The translations under genes and the position numbers were made by a program. From Desulfobacteraceae bacterium (GTDB taxonomy: Bacteria > Desulfobacterota > DSM-4660 > Desulfatiglandales > HGW-15), in NCBI GenBank assembly GCA_003819975.1, contig RPPU01000225.1, forward strand, positions 1-7,315: a stretch of 7,315 nucleotides of DNA, given 5' to 3'. Positions 4,723 to 7,315 of this stretch are shown one piece after another; the first letter of the stretch is position 1, and each line of letters opens with the position of its first letter. Under the pieces are notes generated by a model. The model was not told the origin of the DNA. It ran no database searches and saw only the letters and a program-made list of their open reading frames with translations.

Positions 4723-5774
4723 TTCACCGTACCTTTCGCGGGAGCAAAACGCTTGGGTTTAAACCATGATTCCAAAGCCGGAGTGATCGTATTCATGAGC
4801 AGAATGGCATAACAGATCCCTTCGGGGTAACCGCCTTTAAGGCGGATCAAGACCGTCAAAGCGCCGATGCCGGCTCCGAATATTAATTGGGCTCTTTTTT
4901 GACTGGGCGAGGTGACATAATCCGTGGCCATGAAAATAGCGCCCAACAACACGCCGCCGGAGAGCACGGCCAGCAGCGGATCGCCGGAAAAATAGCCCTC
5001 GCCGCCGAACATCCAGGTCAAAAGGCCGATTGAGACAATGACCGAAACCGGGATATGCCAGGTGATATAGCGCTTGATAATTAAAAAAAGACCTCCCAGA
5101 AGCAGGAGCAGATTGGAGGTTTCACCGATACAACCCGGACGCAGGCCCAGGAAAAAATCCTGATAGATTGAGGAGATCGATCCGTATTTTTCGATCAAAG
5201 CGGCCATGCCGTAATGTTTGAGCACATAAAGAGGGGTCGCCGTGGAAACCGCGTCGATCCCGGGCTGCATATATTTGAAAATGGAGAAATCACGGATCGG
5301 CAGCAACCAGGCCGAGGTCATGGCTACCGGAAAGGTGGCGACTAAAAAAGCCCGGGCAATCAAAGCCGGATTGAAAATATTAAAGCCCAATCCGCCGAAA
5401 AGGTGTTTGGTAATATAAATCGCCATGATCGCTCCCAGGATCGGCATCCAGTAGGCCACCCCCGGCGGAATCACATAGGCCAACAACAAACCCGTGAGCA
5501 CGGCGCTCCCGTCTTTAATGGTCACGGGACGATGGAGTAATTTCTGACAAATCGCTTCAGTCGCCACGCAGCTCAAAACGCTTATCAGAGTAATGAGCAG
5601 GGTTTGAAATCCAAAGATAAAGAGAGATAAAATAAGGGGCGGCGCCAGACAGGCGTTCACGGTCCACATGATCTTGGCCGTGGATTCACGGCTTTTAATA
5701 TGGGGTGAGATGGAGACTGTCCAAGCCGGTGAGGGATGCTCCTGAATCGGGTTTTCTTTTATTTGCTCTTCGAT
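4719..5774 (-). CDS. rnfD: Rnf complex subunit D (membrane flavoprotein), probable ATC start
   Basis: RnfD is a polytopic membrane subunit with covalently bound FMN. Diagnostic segments, numbered from the proposed start: SISPHIKS (21-28) and AKIMW (33-37), typical of the RnfD/NqrB N-terminus; GGLGFNIFNPALIARAF (127-143); the flavinylation motif DAVSTATPL (174-182), FMN expected on T180; GETSNLLLLLGG (217-228); and GDPLLAVLSGG...FMATDYVTSP (264-290). The first ATG in frame is at 5669 and would cut off the conserved SPH segment. Between the upstream TAA and that ATG there is no ATG, GTG or TTG. An ATC codon at 5774-5772 lies 7 nt after a strong AAAGGAG and gives a normal 351-residue protein, so I take it as the start, provisionally. 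The TGA stop overlaps the rnfG start (ATGA). Product identity is secure; the start is not. Confidence 0.93.
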   Translation of the reverse strand: MEEQIKENPIQEHPSPAWTVSISPHIKSRESTAKIMWTVNACLAPPLILSLFIFGFQTLLITLISVLSCVATEAICQKLLHRPVTIKDGSAVLTGLLLAYVIPPGVAYWMPILGAIMAIYITKHLFGGLGFNIFNPALIARAFLVATFPVAMTSAWLLPIRDFSIFKYMQPGIDAVSTATPLYVLKHYGMAALIEKYGSISSIYQDFFLGLRPGCIGETSNLLLLLGGLFLIIKRYITWHIPVSVIVSIGLLTWMFGGEGYFSGDPLLAVLSGGVLLGAIFMATDYVTSPSQKRAQLIFGAGIGALTVLIRLKGGYPEGICYAILLMNTITPALESWFKPKRFAPAKGTVK

Positions 5775-5781
5775 GGCTTTG

Positions 5782-5788
5782 CTCCTTT
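5782..5788 (-). promoter_or_regulatory. Ribosome binding site deciding the rnfD start
   Basis: AAAGGAG reads on the minus strand at 5788-5782. It ends 7 nt before an ATC codon (5774-5772) in the rnfD frame. It is the only strong Shine-Dalgarno near the gene's N-terminus, and no standard start codon lies in the frame here. Confidence 0.7.
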
Positions 5789-5792
5789 GGAC

Positions 5793-5822
5793 TTAGGCTG
5801 TAGCCTGTTAGGCTATAGGCTG
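5793..5822. repeat. AGGCT-rich short repeat cluster before rnfD
   Basis: Four near-identical units run in succession: TTAGGCTG (5793-5800), TAGCCTG (5801-5807, inverted core), TTAGGCTA (5808-5815) and TAGGCTG (5816-5822). TAGCCT and AGGCTA (5801-5806, 5810-5815) can form a 6-bp stem. The cluster lies just upstream of the rnfD ribosome binding site, in its 5' leader. Confidence 0.7.
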
Positions 5823-5866
5823 TTGGGTGTTGCTTAAAAAAACTTATTGCATGAGGCTTCTTCTTC

Positions 5867-5884
5867 AAAAATATCGATATTTTT
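5867..5884. repeat. 18-bp perfect AT-rich palindrome
   Basis: The sequence at 5867-5884 is its own reverse complement, centred on ATATCGATAT with AAAA and TTTT flanks. Its right flank shares bases with the left arm of the GATCC hairpin (from 5880), so the two structures compete. It lies between rnfC and rnfD; a protein-binding site is possible but not shown. Confidence 0.75.
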
Positions 5885-5916
5885 TTTGATCCTGCGATTT
5901 TCAGGATCAAAAAAAA
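5880..5916. repeat. GATCC hairpin, copy 3 (directly after the rnfC stop)
   Basis: The arms at 5880-5894 and 5902-5916 are perfectly complementary over 15 bp (T8-GATCCTG and CAGGATC-A8) with loop CGATTTT. It directly abuts the rnfC TAA (5919-5917). Its loop half, read on the minus strand as GATCCTGAAAA, matches the other two copies. It may modulate read-through from rnfC to the rest of the operon. Confidence 0.88.
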
Positions 5917-7239
5917 TTACTTCTTCGCTTTCAACTTGGCCAGGCGGATCAGTTGCACCAACGGCCTTTTAGCCGGGCAGACATACGCGCAACAGCCGCA
6001 CTCAAAGCATTCCAGGGGGCCGAGTGGAGCGGTTTCAGCCGCCCGTCCGGCTTCCACATAGAGGCCGATTTCATTCGGCGCCAGCCCCATGGGGCAAGCT
6101 TCCAGGCACCAACCGCAACGGATGCAGGGGCCATGGGGCTCCGTATCAATCTCATCCTGAGTAAGGAAGAGAACCCCGGAAACGGTTTTAGTCACGGGCA
6201 AGTCGAGGCTGGATACGGCAAATCCCATCATGGGTCCGCCCATAATGATCTTGGCCAAATCAGGCCGGGCGCCGCCCAGATATTGAACAATGTCATTCAG
6301 ACGCGTTCCGATCCGAACCTGCAGGTTGGCCGGCCGGTTAATGCCTTTACCCGAGATCGTGATGACTTTTTCATAGAGCGGCTTGTTAAGTACCACTGCG
6401 TCATAAACCGCTTTGGCCGTACCGACATTCTGAACAATCACGCCGATATCGAAAGGCAAGCCGAATCCGGGCACTTTTCGGCCCGTCACGCTTTCAATAA
6501 GTTGTTTCTCGGAACCTTGGGGGTATTTTACTTTAAGAGGATTGATCTGGATCCTGAAGCCGTTCTCTTTTTGATTCTGAACGGTTTTTTTTAAAATTTC
6601 AACGGCATCTTTTTTATTGGCTTCAATGCCGATATAAGCTTGTTCAATCCCTAAAATGCGCAGGAGAATTTTCGTGCCTGCGATGATCTCTTCAGGCTGT
6701 TCGAGCATCACACGATGATCGGTGGTCAGGTAAGGCTCGCATTCGGCGCCGTTTAAAATCAGGGTATCAATCTTGGCGTTGGGGGGCGGGGATAACTTGA
6801 CATGAGTCGGAAACCCGGCTCCGCCGATGCCGACAATGCCGGCCTCTTTTACTTTTTGAAGCAAATCCTGGCGGGTCAGGCCTTTCCAATCCTGGGGCGT
6901 ATAGGTTTTATTCTGGGCATCCGGATCCCGGGTAATGGTAATGGAAGGAATTTGCAGCGCGACCGGGCTCGAAGAAAAACCGATATTGGAGACATGGCCC
7001 GTGACACTGGCGTGGATATTGGCGCCTAAACCATTCTCAACCCGGCCGATCAAATCGCCTTCCTGGACCCGGTCTTTTTTATTCACCAGCGGCTTGCCGG
7101 GAGCGCCGAAATGCTGAAGCAACGGAATTTCGACCTGTTCAGGCAAGGGCATGAGCTCAATAGCCAGGTGCTCGGTTAGCGTTTTGGATTCGTTTGGATG
7201 AACCCCACCTTTAGCGAAAGTCAATAATGAAGTGTTCAT
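5917..7239 (-). CDS. rnfC: Rnf complex subunit C (NADH/FMN-binding, two [4Fe-4S] clusters)
   Basis: RnfC is the cytoplasmic subunit that exchanges electrons with NAD(H) and passes them through FMN and iron-sulfur clusters. The 440-residue protein opens with the family's GGVHP segment (residues 11-15), followed by a barrel-sandwich-like region (about 40-100). A glycine-rich nucleotide-binding loop, GIVGIGGAGFPTHVKL, is at 134-149, with LNGAECEPY at 162-170 (FMN/NADH site). The C-terminus has two ferredoxin-type motifs: C372, C375, C378, C382-Pro, and C411, C414, C417, C421-Pro, with an extra C416. The length fits the shorter RnfC forms, which lack the long Ala/Lys-rich tail of enterobacterial RnfC. 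It is the first gene of the operon. The ATG gives the expected N-terminus, but I see no good Shine-Dalgarno before it. The TAA stop abuts a palindromic hairpin. The identification is secure. Confidence 0.97.
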   Translation of the reverse strand: MNTSLLTFAKGGVHPNESKTLTEHLAIELMPLPEQVEIPLLQHFGAPGKPLVNKKDRVQEGDLIGRVENGLGANIHASVTGHVSNIGFSSSPVALQIPSITITRDPDAQNKTYTPQDWKGLTRQDLLQKVKEAGIVGIGGAGFPTHVKLSPPPNAKIDTLILNGAECEPYLTTDHRVMLEQPEEIIAGTKILLRILGIEQAYIGIEANKKDAVEILKKTVQNQKENGFRIQINPLKVKYPQGSEKQLIESVTGRKVPGFGLPFDIGVIVQNVGTAKAVYDAVVLNKPLYEKVITISGKGINRPANLQVRIGTRLNDIVQYLGGARPDLAKIIMGGPMMGFAVSSLDLPVTKTVSGVLFLTQDEIDTEPHGPCIRCGWCLEACPMGLAPNEIGLYVEAGRAAETAPLGPLECFECGCCAYVCPAKRPLVQLIRLAKLKAKK

Positions 7240-7315
7240 AGTCGATTATCTGTCGATCCGCTTTAAATTTTAGTAGACAACTTAAACAATTTCTCCGATT
7301 CGAACTCGAACTTAT
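7240..7315. other. Short upstream region of rnfC, no confident promoter
   Basis: These 76 bases hold the 5' flank of the operon. A TAAAAT on the minus strand (around 7271) could be a -10 element, but no -35 match lies at 16-18 bp. There is also no clear Shine-Dalgarno before the rnfC ATG. The true promoter may lie outside the window, or rnfC may follow another operon gene. Confidence 0.4.

Noticed and set aside
5793..5822. CRISPR-like array
   Set aside because: The units are 7-8 bp and contiguous, with no spacers.
5695..5910. A 71-codon minus-strand reading frame between rnfC and rnfD
   Set aside because: It starts at a TTG inside the hairpin, runs through the AGGCT repeat, and its 3' part overlaps the rnfD N-terminus in another frame. 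It has no ribosome binding site and no recognisable protein features.
5953..6594. Long plus-strand frame opposite rnfC (213 codons)
   Set aside because: It is antisense to a securely identified gene and has no domain or plausible start signal. The frames at 1785-2357 and 3802-4344 on the plus strand are rejected for the same reason.
4..7239. Na+-NQR operon instead of Rnf
   Set aside because: RnfB with multiple ferredoxin motifs and RnfC with two C-terminal [4Fe-4S] motifs are present, while an NqrF-type FAD/[2Fe-2S] subunit is absent.
7279..7315. A tRNA-like T-loop (GTTCGAATC on the minus strand)
   Set aside because: The flanking bases do not form the 5-bp T stem, and no CCA end, acceptor or anticodon arm can be drawn within the window.

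Overview
The window holds an essentially complete Rnf operon, read entirely from the minus strand: rnfC, rnfD, rnfG, rnfE, rnfA, rnfB and then an apbE-type flavin transferase. Rnf is the membrane complex that couples electron flow between reduced ferredoxin and NAD to Na+ or H+ transport. The gene order C-D-G-E-A-B followed by apbE is the one I know from anaerobes such as Desulfovibrio, with C-D-G-E-A-B also in acetogenic clostridia. It differs from the A-B-C-D-G-E order of gammaproteobacteria and Rhodobacter. With the long multi-cluster form of RnfB, this points to an anaerobe. The dispersed intergenic repeats (a GGGCGGG hairpin and AGGCT-rich units) resemble those common in Desulfobacterota and some uncultured phyla. 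I would call it a Desulfobacterota-like or candidate-phylum anaerobe, with low confidence in the taxon.

Layout in transcription order (right to left): 76 bases upstream with no clear promoter; rnfC (7239-5917); a 142-bp gap with two palindromes and an AGGCT repeat; rnfD (5774-4719, apparently starting at a non-standard ATC codon); rnfG overlapping rnfD by ATGA; rnfE 17 bp later with a TTG start; rnfA overlapping rnfE by ATGA; a 63-bp gap with a GC-rich hairpin; rnfB (2153-1290); a 236-bp gap filled by two mirror-image hairpin pairs; and apbE (1053-4), ending almost at the window edge.

How the parts work together: RnfB (ferredoxin-type clusters) and RnfC (NAD(H), FMN, two clusters) lie on the cytoplasmic side. 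RnfA and RnfE are homologous six-helix proteins inserted in opposite directions and share a membrane [2Fe-2S] site. RnfD and RnfG carry covalent FMN, which the exported ApbE protein attaches.

The complex departs from the textbook form in several places. RnfA carries about 125 extra N-terminal residues: a lipoprotein-type signal and a beta-rich, Ig-like domain. RnfE lacks one of the two conserved cysteines expected to bind the membrane [2Fe-2S] cluster. RnfG is about 100 residues longer than usual. The last cluster motif of RnfB has unusual spacing. rnfD has no ATG, GTG or TTG at its proper start. Three related GATCC hairpins sit at gene junctions, two of them within a MITE-like inverted arrangement.
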